From Pseudomonas umsongensis (GTDB lineage Bacteria; Pseudomonadota; Gammaproteobacteria; Pseudomonadales; Pseudomonadaceae), in contig NZ_NIWU01000006.1 of the NCBI RefSeq assembly GCF_002236105.1, positions 124,001-188,000 of the forward strand: a stretch of 64,000 nt of DNA, in the 5' to 3' direction. A program made the translations under genes and the position numbers. The notes beneath the pieces were generated by a model, which was not told the DNA's origin, did no database searches, and saw only the letters and a list, made by a program, of their open reading frames with translations. Positions 8,379 to 16,672 of this stretch are shown here, in pieces; positions within the stretch are counted from its first letter, which is position 1; each line of letters opens with the position of its first letter.

Positions 8379-9229
8379 ACCAGAACCAAACGGTATTGGC
8401 CGGACTGATCGGCGCCGGCATCCAGGCGTCCCGTACCCCGGCGCTGCACGAGCACGAGGGCGACGCCCAGGGCATGCGTTATCTCTATCGACTGATCGAC
8501 CTCGATCAGTTGCAACTCGACAGCAACGCCCTGCCCGACCTGTTGACGGCCGCCGAGCGCATGAACTTCACTGGCCTGAACATCACCTTTCCGTGCAAGC
8601 AGGCGATCATCCCGCTGCTCGACGAGTTATCGCCAGAAGCCCGGGGCATTGGCGCGGTGAACACCGTGGTGCTGAAGGACGGCAAGCGCATCGGCCACAA
8701 CACCGATTGCCTGGGGTTTGCCGAAGGTTTTCGCCGTGGTTTGCAGGGCGTTGCCGTTGAGCGCGTCGTACAAATGGGCGCCGGTGGCGCTGGCGCGGCC
8801 GTGGCTCACGCGTTGCTGAGCGAAGGCGTACGACAATTGAGTATTTTCGATGTGGAAATCAGTCGCGCGCAGAGCCTGGCTGACAATCTCAACCAGCATT
8901 TCGGCAGTAACCGCGCAGTGGCCGGCCATGATTTGGCACTAACCCTGGCCGAGGCTGATGGCCTGGTCAATACCACCCCCATGGGCATGAAAAAACTGCC
9001 AGGCATGCCGGTGCCGGTCGAGTTGCTTCGAGCTCAATTGTGGGTGGCGGAGATTGTTTACTTCCCACTGGAAACCGAACTGCTGCGCAATGCCCGCGCA
9101 CTGGGTTGCCGTACGCTCGATGGCGGGAACATGGCCGTGTTCCAGGCGGTGAAGGCGTTCGAATTGTTCAGCGGCGTGGTGCCGGATGCGCAGCGGATGC
9201 TGGAGCATTTCCAGAGCATGAATGGCTGA
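8375..9229 (+). CDS. quinate/shikimate dehydrogenase (AroE/YdiB/QsuD family)
   Basis: A 284-residue NAD(P)-dependent dehydrogenase. The substrate lobe has S19-R20-T21-P, the catalytic Lys75 (NITFPCKQ) and Asp111 (GHNTDCLGF). The nucleotide lobe has GAGGAGAA near residue 133, then NTTPMGM and VAEIVYFPLETELL. Biosynthetic AroE has S-x-S-P at the first motif; S-R-T-P is what I recall from Corynebacterium glutamicum QsuD, where the threonine accompanies activity on quinate. Co-translated with aroQ. It would oxidise quinate to 3-dehydroquinate and shikimate to 3-dehydroshikimate. Confidence 0.9.
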   Translation: MNQNQTVLAGLIGAGIQASRTPALHEHEGDAQGMRYLYRLIDLDQLQLDSNALPDLLTAAERMNFTGLNITFPCKQAIIPLLDELSPEARGIGAVNTVVLKDGKRIGHNTDCLGFAEGFRRGLQGVAVERVVQMGAGGAGAAVAHALLSEGVRQLSIFDVEISRAQSLADNLNQHFGSNRAVAGHDLALTLAEADGLVNTTPMGMKKLPGMPVPVELLRAQLWVAEIVYFPLETELLRNARALGCRTLDGGNMAVFQAVKAFELFSGVVPDAQRMLEHFQSMNG

Positions 9230-9235
9230 TGCAAT

Positions 9236-9303
9236 TTATAGGAGCCAGCTTGCTGGCGATGGCGATCATACGGACGCTATCGCCAGCAAGCCGGCTCCTA
9301 TAA
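9236..9303. repeat. REP pair, TAGGAGCCGGCTTGCTGGCGAT family
   Basis: Inverted arms GGAGCCAGCTTGCTGGCGAT and ATCGCCAGCAAGCCGGCTCC around a short spacer, in the convergent gap between the dehydrogenase and the TetR gene. It can form a long hairpin and may act as a bidirectional transcript end. The same family appears at 55777. Confidence 0.85.
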
Positions 9304-9323
9304 AGGAGATTCACCCAGCTTAA

Positions 9324-10001
9324 TTACGCCTGCAGGTATCTCAGAACGGACTCGCAAATCATCTCCCGATGACGCTGCTTGATGCTTTCGTCCGGCAAGT
9401 CGATCTGGAAGATCTCGCCGAAGGTATGGCGGTTCGACACGCGATAGAAGCAGAACGAACTGATCAGCAAATGCACGTCCAGCGGGTCGAGGCCGGTGCG
9501 GAACAGCCCCTGTTCGGCACCGCGACGCAGGATCTCGCCCAGTGAATCGAGGATGGTGTTGTTCATCGCCTTGATCGCATCGGAGCGTTTCACGAATTCG
9601 GCGTTGTGAATGTTCTCGATGCTGACGATACGCACGAAATCGACATTGCGATCATGGTGATCGAAGGTGAACTCCACCAGACGCCGAATCGCCTCCACCG
9701 GCGCCAACTCCGCCAGGTGCAGGCGATTTTCGGTGCTGCGGATATCGCCGTAGAGTTTCTCCAGCACCTCGACGTAGAGCTGCTCCTTACTGCCGAAGTA
9801 GTAATAGATCATGCGCTTTGACGTGTGGATGCGCTCAGCGATGGCATCGACGCGAGCCCCGGACAGCCCTTGCTGAACGAACTCGACTATCGCTTCTTGC
9901 AAAATGTTCTCCCGGGTTTTCTCCGGGTTGTTCTTGCGACTCTTGCGCGGCTCGGCAATCGGTTGATCAGTTGCTGCGGAGAGTTCTGAAGTTATTGTCA
10001 T
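9324..10001 (-). CDS. TetR-family regulator of the quinate island
   Basis: A 225-residue protein with a disordered basic N-terminus (about 28 residues), a TetR helix-turn-helix (about 29-75: ENILQEAIVEFVQQGLSGAR ... IHTSKRMIYYYFGSKEQLY) and an all-helical ligand domain. It lies between the aroQ-dehydrogenase unit and quiC, on the same strand as quiC and downstream of it. Location suggests repression of this cluster with quinate, shikimate or protocatechuate as inducer; the sequence does not identify the ligand. Confidence 0.9.
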   Translation of the reverse strand: MTITSELSAATDQPIAEPRKSRKNNPEKTRENILQEAIVEFVQQGLSGARVDAIAERIHTSKRMIYYYFGSKEQLYVEVLEKLYGDIRSTENRLHLAELAPVEAIRRLVEFTFDHHDRNVDFVRIVSIENIHNAEFVKRSDAIKAMNNTILDSLGEILRRGAEQGLFRTGLDPLDVHLLISSFCFYRVSNRHTFGEIFQIDLPDESIKQRHREMICESVLRYLQA

Positions 10002-10103
10002 TGCGGGCTCACGGCCATCACTGCACAGGCTGGCGATTATGAGCCGCGCCGCACAGTGAAGGAAGCCGTGCGGCAGCGGTTTGTCGGCGTAGTTACGATT
10101 TTC

Positions 10104-12005
10104 CTACAACTTTGCCTGACGCACGGCACCGCTGCGGGATTTGGCCATGGCCGCCAAGCGTACCGCCACGTTGGCCGCACCGTAACCGGCATAACCGTTC
10201 TTGCGCTGAATGATCTCGAAGAAAAACCGCCCCTCGAACGGCTCGGTGTACACGTGGAACAGTTCACCGCCCTGGGCATCACGGTCGTACAGCACGTTGT
10301 AATAGGCCAGCTCGCTAAGGAATTCGTCATCGAAATCGAAGCGTGCCGCCAGGTCATCGTAATAGTTGAGCGGAATATCCAACAGCGGCACGCCTGCCGC
10401 TTTCGCCCGACTGACTTCGGTAAAGATGTCGTCGCAATCAAACGCGATGTGGTGCACGCCGGAGCCGCGATAACTCGACAACGCGTGTGAAATGGCGGTG
10501 TTGCGGTTTTCGGAAATATTCAGCGGCAGACGGATCGAACTGTCGCGACTGCGCAGCGCGCGGCTCTTCACCAGACCATAGGGATCGGGCAGCACCACTT
10601 CGTCGTCAGCCTCGAAATCCAGCAGGCTCTTGTAGAACAGCACCCAACTGTCGAGGCTGTCGGCGGGCAGCGCCATGGCCATGTGGTCGATGCGCTTGAG
10701 GCCGCCGCTGCTCACCGCAGCCGGCTGCAGGTTGAAGTCGGTCCCATAGACATCGGCGTCTTGATCGACGAGGTAAATCAGGCTGCCATCCGGCGCGCGC
10801 ACGGCGGCCAGTTCCAGTTCATTGGGGCCGACCAGTCCGCGATACGGCTGGCCTTTGTAGGCCACCGCCCGGGCCAGCGCGCTGGCACTGTCCTTGACTC
10901 GCACGGCAGTGGCGCACAGCGATGGTCCGTGCGCCTCGAAGAAACTGTGGCCGAACGAGTAAGGTTCCGAGTTGAGGATCAGGTTGATATCGCCCTGGCG
11001 CAGCAGGCTGACGCTCTTGGAGCGATGCTGCCCGGCCTTGACGAAACCCAGCCGCTCCAGCCAATGGGAGAGCTTGGCGCCGAGGCTTTCGTCCACGGCG
11101 AATTCGAGAAACTCGATGCCGTTGTATTCGCTGGCCTTCGGTGTCTCGAACAGGATCTCGGGGTTGCCGGCAGGCTTGGCCTCCTGGGCCAGGCGCTCGC
11201 GGGTTTTCTCTTCCAGGTACAGCAACGAGCGCAAGCCGTCAGCAGCGTTGGCCCGTGGCGGTGCGGCGCGGAAACCGTCGTTGAAGATCTCCAGCGACAA
11301 TGGCCCGGTGTAGCCACTCTTGATGATCGGCGCGAGGAAACCAGGCAAATCGAATTCGCCCTGGCCCGGGAAGCAACGGAAATGCCGGCTCCACTCAAGC
11401 ACATCCATGGCCAGGATCGGTGCATCGGCCATTTGCACGAAGAAAATCTTGTCGCCGGGAATCTCGGCGATAGCGCTCGGATCGCCCTTGAGCGACAGCG
11501 TATGGAAACTGTCGAGCAACACGCCGAGGCTCGGGTGATCGGCCTGACGGACGATGTTCCAGACTTGCTGGTAGGTGTTTACGTGACGCCCCCAAGCCAG
11601 CGCTTCGTAACCGATGCGCAGACCGCGCGCGCCAGCGTGTTCAGCCAGCAGGCGCAAATCATCGACTAAAACCTGTTCATCACCGATGGAATCGGCCGAG
11701 GCGTTGCTGCACACCAGCACCAGGTCGGTGCCCAGCTCCTGCATCAGGTCGAACTTGCGCTCGGCCCGCTCCAGATTGCGTGACAAGCGATCACGGCGGC
11801 AGCCTTCGAAGTCCCGAAACGGTTGAAACAGGGTGATGGCGATCCCGAGATCGGCACACATCTGTTTAATTTCCCGCGGGCTGCCGTCGTAGTAGAGAAG
11901 GTCGTTCTCGAAGATCTCGACGCCATCGAAACCGGCGGCGGCAATGGCTTCGAGTTTTTCCGGCAGGGTACCGCTCAAGGACACGGTGGCAATGGAACGC
12001 TGCAT
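10104..12005 (-). CDS. quiC: 3-dehydroshikimate dehydratase fused to HPPD-like domain
   Basis: A 633-residue two-domain enzyme. Residues 1-280 are a xylose-isomerase-like TIM barrel with metal/substrate residues Glu134, Asp165, His168, Gln191 and Glu239, converting 3-dehydroshikimate to protocatechuate. Residues about 300-615 resemble 4-hydroxyphenylpyruvate dioxygenase, with the three metal-ligand motifs still visible (IDHMAMA, GVHHIAFD, FFEIIQR) and the GYAGYGAANV tail. This matches the QuiC1-type fusion of pseudomonads. The start is the ATG at 12005 (MQRSIATVSL), since the 14 upstream codons are proline-rich with no homology. With aroQ and the dehydrogenase it completes quinate to protocatechuate. 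Confidence 0.93.
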   Translation of the reverse strand: MQRSIATVSLSGTLPEKLEAIAAAGFDGVEIFENDLLYYDGSPREIKQMCADLGIAITLFQPFRDFEGCRRDRLSRNLERAERKFDLMQELGTDLVLVCSNASADSIGDEQVLVDDLRLLAEHAGARGLRIGYEALAWGRHVNTYQQVWNIVRQADHPSLGVLLDSFHTLSLKGDPSAIAEIPGDKIFFVQMADAPILAMDVLEWSRHFRCFPGQGEFDLPGFLAPIIKSGYTGPLSLEIFNDGFRAAPPRANAADGLRSLLYLEEKTRERLAQEAKPAGNPEILFETPKASEYNGIEFLEFAVDESLGAKLSHWLERLGFVKAGQHRSKSVSLLRQGDINLILNSEPYSFGHSFFEAHGPSLCATAVRVKDSASALARAVAYKGQPYRGLVGPNELELAAVRAPDGSLIYLVDQDADVYGTDFNLQPAAVSSGGLKRIDHMAMALPADSLDSWVLFYKSLLDFEADDEVVLPDPYGLVKSRALRSRDSSIRLPLNISENRNTAISHALSSYRGSGVHHIAFDCDDIFTEVSRAKAAGVPLLDIPLNYYDDLAARFDFDDEFLSELAYYNVLYDRDAQGGELFHVYTEPFEGRFFFEIIQRKNGYAGYGAANVAVRLAAMAKSRSGAVRQAKL

Positions 12006-12063
12006 TTTTTCGACTCCCGGTGGTGGAGGCAATCTTGTTAGGGGCATCGCACGCTTGGCTCTG

Positions 12064-12141
12064 TGTAGGAGCTGCCGGAGGCTGCGATCTTTTGACTTGG
12101 CTTATTAAGATCAAAAGATCGCAGCCTTCGGCAGCTCCTAC
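12064..12141. repeat. REP pair, GTAGGAGCTGCC family
   Basis: Nearly perfect 31-bp inverted arms running from GTAGGAGCTGCCGGAGG to its complement, separated by 16 bp. Typical doublet of fluorescent pseudomonads, placed 59 bp upstream of quiC. Confidence 0.9.
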
Positions 12142-12202
12142 GGAGATCGCGTTTAGCTTTGAGTGAATTATTGGCTGCACGATCTCACACAGCAATTTAA
12201 AG

Positions 12203-12219
12203 TGTACTACCCAGTTAGT
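12203..12219. promoter_or_regulatory. candidate TetR operator between quiC and the MFS gene
   Basis: TGTACTACCCAGTTAGT contains the inverted repeat ACTA-N6-TAGT and agrees at 11 of 17 positions with the element inside the aroQ promoter (reverse complement TGTACCAGATGGTTAAT). It lies in the divergent quiC/MFS gap. A shared operator for the cluster's TetR protein is inferred. Confidence 0.4.
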
Positions 12220-12600
12220 TTTGCGTGCGATTATCGAACAAAATGGGCTTTAGCGAATTGACGATTTTTTGCTCAATGCGCAACATCAACACCACATTGA
12301 GTCCGGTCAACCACCGACGGCCTCAGTTACCAACGACCCTGAACACCACATAAAAATTTCAAAAACCGGGTATATGCTCATGCGCTCATTCAACGCCTCG
12401 TTCACTCGAACCACCGTCATTACGCCCTGCCTGGCGTCCATCCGAACCTTGCGCACCGCCGGCACTCCCGTGCCGCTCGCTGAATAAACCGTCAGCCGAC
12501 GAAACCAGCCGATCAGTCCTGCGCCCATCGCCATCGATTGATCACGCGCCCTTGAAGTCCCGACGAGCCTTGCTTGTCAGTCATTGAACGGATGGCACAT

Positions 12601-13938
12601 ATGAATCCTGCACCTAGCTCACGCATGGCTCCGGCCATGAGCGCTGCCTCTGGCGGCATCGGCGACAAAATCCGCGGCGCCATGGCTGTCGGCAAAACCC
12701 GTTGGGGCATGCTGGCACTGGTGTTTTTCGCCACTACCCTGAACTACATCGACCGCGCCGCCCTCGGCGTCATGCAGCCCATCCTGGCCAAGGAAATGAG
12801 CTGGACGGCGATGGACTACGCCAACATCAACTTCTGGTTCCAGGTCGGCTACGCCATCGGTTTCGTGCTGCAAGGCCGCTTGATCGACCGGGTCGGCGTC
12901 AAGCGCGTATTCTTCTGCGCCGTGCTGCTGTGGAGCCTGGCGACGGGCGCCCACGGCCTGGCCACTTCGGCGGTCGGCTTCATGGTCTGCCGCTTCATTC
13001 TCGGCCTGACTGAAGCCGCTAACTACCCGGCCTGTGTGAAAACCACGCGCCTGTGGTTCCCGGCTGGCGAGCGCGCCGTGGCCACCGGCATTTTCAACGC
13101 CGGTACCAACGTCGGTGCGATGTTCACTCCGATGCTGCTGCCGCTGATCCTCCATGTCTGGGGCTGGCAGGCTGCGTTCCTGTGCATGTCGGCGCTGGGC
13201 GGGATCTGGCTGGTGTTCTGGGGCCTGAAGTACTTCAACCCGGAAGATCACCCACGCGTCAAACAATCGGAACTGGACTACATCCAGAACGAAGTGGAAC
13301 CGGAACAAGCCCGCGTACCCTTCTCGAAGATCCTGCGCATGCGCGGCACCTGGGCCTTCGCCCTCGCCTACTCGATCACGGCGCCGGTGTTCTGGTTCTA
13401 CCTGTACTGGCTGCCACCGTTCCTCAATCAGCAATACAACCTGGGCATCAACGTGACCCAGATGGGCATTCCGCTGATCATCATCTACCTCACCGCCGAC
13501 TTCGGCAGTGTCGGCGGCGGGATCCTGTCCTCGTTCCTGATCGGTCGCGGCGTCAACCCAATCAAGGCGCGCCTGATGTCCATGTTCCTGTTCGCCTGCT
13601 GCATCATCGGCGTGATCATGGCCGCCGGCTCCAGCAATCTGTGGGTGGCGGTAGCCGCGATCTCCTTGGCCATCGGTGCGCACCAGGCCTGGACCGCGAA
13701 CATCTGGAGCCTGGTGATGGACTACACGCCCAAGCACATGATGAGTACCGTGTTCGGCTTCGGCGGCATGTGTGCGGCGATTGGCGGGATGTTCATGACC
13801 CAGTTGGTCGGCCACATCCTGACCATCACCAACAACAACTACACCGTGTTGTTCACCCTGATCCCGGCGATGTACTTCATCGCGCTGACCTGGATGTACT
13901 TCATGGCACCGCGCAAGATCCCGAAAGTAGAAGACTGA
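12601..13938 (+). CDS. MFS transporter (ACS family), probable quinate/shikimate permease
   Basis: A 445-residue carrier with 12 predicted helices after a 35-residue cytoplasmic N-terminus. TLNYIDRAALGVMQP in helix 1 and the charged loop GRLIDRVGVKRVFF after helix 2 are characteristic of the anion:cation symporter family that moves hexuronates, tartrate, phthalate and similar acids. RFILGLTEAANYPAC is the family's helix-4 motif. Context argues for uptake of quinate, shikimate or 3-dehydroshikimate. The start is uncertain: ATG codons at 12592 and 12601 are both possible; GGATGG precedes the second. A strong terminator follows. Confidence 0.88.
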   Translation: MNPAPSSRMAPAMSAASGGIGDKIRGAMAVGKTRWGMLALVFFATTLNYIDRAALGVMQPILAKEMSWTAMDYANINFWFQVGYAIGFVLQGRLIDRVGVKRVFFCAVLLWSLATGAHGLATSAVGFMVCRFILGLTEAANYPACVKTTRLWFPAGERAVATGIFNAGTNVGAMFTPMLLPLILHVWGWQAAFLCMSALGGIWLVFWGLKYFNPEDHPRVKQSELDYIQNEVEPEQARVPFSKILRMRGTWAFALAYSITAPVFWFYLYWLPPFLNQQYNLGINVTQMGIPLIIIYLTADFGSVGGGILSSFLIGRGVNPIKARLMSMFLFACCIIGVIMAAGSSNLWVAVAAISLAIGAHQAWTANIWSLVMDYTPKHMMSTVFGFGGMCAAIGGMFMTQLVGHILTITNNNYTVLFTLIPAMYFIALTWMYFMAPRKIPKVED

Positions 13939-13948
13939 TGTTCCCTCG

Positions 13949-13981
13949 GCGCAGGCCCGGATTCGGGCCTGCGCTTTTTTT
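13949..13981 (+). terminator. intrinsic terminator of the MFS gene
   Basis: An 11-bp perfect stem (GCGCAGGCCCG/CGGGCCTGCGC) with a 4-nt loop and a run of seven T residues, 10 bp after the stop. Confidence 0.93.
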
Positions 13982-14036
13982 GTGCCTGTTTTTTATGAAT
14001 CCGTGAATGTTCGTTCATCGCCAAGGAGGTGAAACC

Positions 14037-15659
14037 ATGTCGCCAGGTCACTTGAGCATCGCCAAGCGCGCCACGATCAGCTTCGGCCTAATCGCCTTGC
14101 TGGTCCTGTTGCAAGGTTTGTTCGCTCTCAAGCAGGTCGCCGAAGTACGCGCCACCGGCCAGCACACCGAGAACGTCTCCCTGCCCAGCACCCGTTATCT
14201 GGGTGAAATTCGCGACTACGTCCTGAGCATTCGCGTACTCAGCCTGCGCATGGCGCTCAATCGCGAGCCCAAGGTGCTCGACGCGACCGTCACGCGCCTG
14301 CATCAAGTGCAGGGCTGGCTTGCCCAGGCACTGGAAAAGTTCACCCCGCTCGTAGGCGACTACAACCGGGTGCCGTACGAAAATTTCGTGGCGACGGTCA
14401 CCCGCTACCGCGAGGCGCTGGCGCAATACGAACGCCTGTCGCAGGCAAACCGCCTCGACGAAATGACCGCACTGCTCAATGGCGAAATCCAGGACTACTC
14501 GACTCGCAGCGGCGACCAGTTCGCCGAACTGGTCGCGCTTACCGCCGACGAAGTCAGTCAGTCCGCCGCGCAAGCCGACACGCTCTATGGCCAGGTGAAA
14601 ATCACGGTGATCGGGGCCTTGCTGGGCGTGTCGCTGCTGACCGTTATGCTCGCCTGGCTGCTGATCCGCAGTATCGTGGCGCCCATCCGCCAGGCGGTGG
14701 CAGTGGCCGAGCAAGTGGCGGCCGGCGATCTCGGCACACCGATACACAGCCAGGGTGGCGATGAAACCGCGCGCCTGCTCACCGCCCTGTCGATCATGCA
14801 GACCAGCCTGCGCGAAACCCTGCAGCGAATCAGCACCGCGTCGAACCAGTTGAATGCAGCCGCCGAGCAAATGCAGCAGAGCACCCACGAGGATTCCGGG
14901 CGACTGCAGCAGCAACACAACGAAATCGAACAAGCCGCCACCGCGGTCAATGAGATGACGGTCGCGGTGGAAGAAGTCGCACGCAATGCCGTGTCGACGT
15001 CTGACAGCACGCGTCAGTCGACACAGCAGGCCAGCCAGGGCCAGGTGCGGGTCATCGAGACACTGGACTCGATTCAGGCCATGAGCGCCGATGCCGGCAT
15101 CGCCCTGCAACAGGTACAAACCCTGGCCGAGCAATCCCGGGAAATCGGCAAGGTGCTCGACGTGATTCGCGCCATCGCCGAACAGACCAACCTGCTGGCG
15201 CTCAATGCCGCGATCGAGGCGGCACGGGCCGGGGAAGCCGGGCGTGGTTTTGCGGTGGTCGCCGATGAAGTGCGCGCACTGGCCCATCGCACCCAGCAAT
15301 CGACCCGGGAAATCGAACAGATGATCGGCCGGGTCCAGGGCGATACCGAGAGTGTGGTGCAGTCGATGCATGGCAACAGTCAGCGCGTCGCCGCCACCCT
15401 GTCGATTGCCGAAGAAGCTGGCCTCGCGCTGGCGCAAATCACCCGGGCCATGGAGCAGATCCACGAGCGCAACCTGGTGATCGCAAGCGCATCGCAAGAG
15501 CAATCCGCCGTGGCCCGCGAAGTGGACAGGAATCTGCTGAACATCCGCGACCTGTCACTGCAAAGTGCCGATGCTTCGACCCGCACCAGCGCCACCAGCC
15601 AACAACTGTCGCAATTGGCTGCAGGCCTGCAGAACCTGGTGCTGCGCTTCAGGTTCTGA
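14037..15659 (+). CDS. methyl-accepting chemotaxis protein with four-helix sensor domain
   Basis: A 540-residue chemoreceptor: TM1 (about residues 11-31), periplasmic helical sensor of about 155 residues (32-187), TM2 (about 188-210), HAMP (about 211-265), and a signalling domain with the hairpin tip EQTNLLALNAAIEAARAGEA and VVADEVRALA. The start is the ATG at 14037 because a perfect AAGGAGGTGA ribosome site precedes it. The sensor length fits a 4HB domain, the type found in PcaY of P. putida, which binds quinate, shikimate, 3-dehydroshikimate and protocatechuate. Adjacency to quinate genes makes this a PcaY-like candidate; the family assignment is sure, the ligand is inferred. Confidence 0.92.
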   Translation: MSPGHLSIAKRATISFGLIALLVLLQGLFALKQVAEVRATGQHTENVSLPSTRYLGEIRDYVLSIRVLSLRMALNREPKVLDATVTRLHQVQGWLAQALEKFTPLVGDYNRVPYENFVATVTRYREALAQYERLSQANRLDEMTALLNGEIQDYSTRSGDQFAELVALTADEVSQSAAQADTLYGQVKITVIGALLGVSLLTVMLAWLLIRSIVAPIRQAVAVAEQVAAGDLGTPIHSQGGDETARLLTALSIMQTSLRETLQRISTASNQLNAAAEQMQQSTHEDSGRLQQQHNEIEQAATAVNEMTVAVEEVARNAVSTSDSTRQSTQQASQGQVRVIETLDSIQAMSADAGIALQQVQTLAEQSREIGKVLDVIRAIAEQTNLLALNAAIEAARAGEAGRGFAVVADEVRALAHRTQQSTREIEQMIGRVQGDTESVVQSMHGNSQRVAATLSIAEEAGLALAQITRAMEQIHERNLVIASASQEQSAVAREVDRNLLNIRDLSLQSADASTRTSATSQQLSQLAAGLQNLVLRFRF

Positions 15660-15665
15660 GTGACC

Positions 15666-16544
15666 TCAACGGCGGCTTTGTTGCCATGCCGCCGCCAGGC
15701 CACTGCAGCAAATTATGGCGATCCCGACGATGGTGGTCAGGGTCGGCGTGTGGGAAAACAGCAGCCAGCCCAGCAGGCCGGCAAACACGATCTGGCAATA
15801 GCTGAAGGGTGCCAGCAAGGCCGGCGCCGCATGGCGGAAGGCCTGGGTCAAGAACAGGTGCGCGGTCATGCCGCAGGCACCCAGCGCCAGCATCATTGCG
15901 CCGTGCAGCAAGGTCGGCACCTGCCAGAAGAACGGCACCAGTGCACTCATGACCAAGGTGTTGCACAGCCCGGCAAAAAAGTTGCTGGTGGTCGGGCTGT
16001 CGATCTCACTGAGCTTGCGGGTCAGCAGTTGGTAGAAGCAGAAAAACAGCGCCGAGCACAATGGCAGCAGCACCGCCGGGGTGAACAAATCACCACCGGG
16101 ATGGACGATGACCAGCACCCCGATAAACCCGCAAATCACCGCCAGCCATTGGCCTCGGGTGACCTTCTCCCCCAGCAACGGCACCGACAATGCCGTGACC
16201 AGCACCGGCGCCAGGAAGTTGACCGAGGTTGCCTCGGCCAGCGGGATGTACATCAACCCCGTGGTGAAAAAAAGGCTGGTACCCAGCAGGCACAACGCCC
16301 GAACCAGTTGCAGCAGCGGCCGCTTGGTACGCAGCACACGCAGCCCGGATTGCGGCAGGAATATCCCCGCCATCAGCAAGGTATGCACCACATAACGCGC
16401 CCAGACCACCATGACAATCGGATAGAACCCGGAAAGGTACTTCGATATGGCGTCATGGCTGGAAAACAGGAAGGTTGCGACAACGATCAGCAGGATCCCT
16501 TTGAAGGGTTTGTTGACGCCGGAAAGCGGGGTGCTGACGGTCAT
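15666..16544 (-). CDS. EamA/DMT-family transporter
   Basis: A 292-residue inner-membrane protein with ten hydrophobic segments in two EamA repeats (about residues 10-140 and 150-285). The start at 16544 is chosen because AAAGGAA lies at proper spacing; an in-frame ATG 30 nt upstream lacks one. It follows the isomerase and dehydrogenase genes in the same direction with a 128-bp gap, so it may move the substrate or product of that module. It converges on the chemoreceptor gene with 6 bp between stops. Confidence 0.85.
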   Translation of the reverse strand: MTVSTPLSGVNKPFKGILLIVVATFLFSSHDAISKYLSGFYPIVMVVWARYVVHTLLMAGIFLPQSGLRVLRTKRPLLQLVRALCLLGTSLFFTTGLMYIPLAEATSVNFLAPVLVTALSVPLLGEKVTRGQWLAVICGFIGVLVIVHPGGDLFTPAVLLPLCSALFFCFYQLLTRKLSEIDSPTTSNFFAGLCNTLVMSALVPFFWQVPTLLHGAMMLALGACGMTAHLFLTQAFRHAAPALLAPFSYCQIVFAGLLGWLLFSHTPTLTTIVGIAIICCSGLAAAWQQSRR

Positions 16545-16672
16545 TGGGGTTCCTTTGTGTACATCAAAAGTCAAAGCCTCACAGGCAAGCCACGCCCCCA
16601 GGAATCAGCAAAGAATCTGTGGGAGCGTGGCTTGGCCTGGGCGGCACTCCGACGATAGGTGCGCAGCACCGC

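Larger units (their letters stand above)
12006..12600. other. 595-bp divergent regulatory gap between quiC and the MFS gene
   Basis: Contains a REP pair next to quiC (12064-12141), a candidate operator at 12203-12219, and about 380 bp before the MFS start in which I see only short, unconvincing ORFs on both strands and no clear terminator. A+T-rich stretches at 12180-12260 and 12340-12380 are the likely promoter areas for the divergent genes. The long leader before the MFS ATG is unusual and could hold further regulation. Confidence 0.6.

Noticed and set aside
9236..9303. CRISPR-like repeat
   Set aside because: Only two inverted arms and no regular direct repeats or spacers; it is a REP doublet.
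12269..12534. short ORFs on both strands in the quiC/MFS gap
   Set aside because: No ribosome site, no homology and the two frames overlap each other; treated as non-coding.
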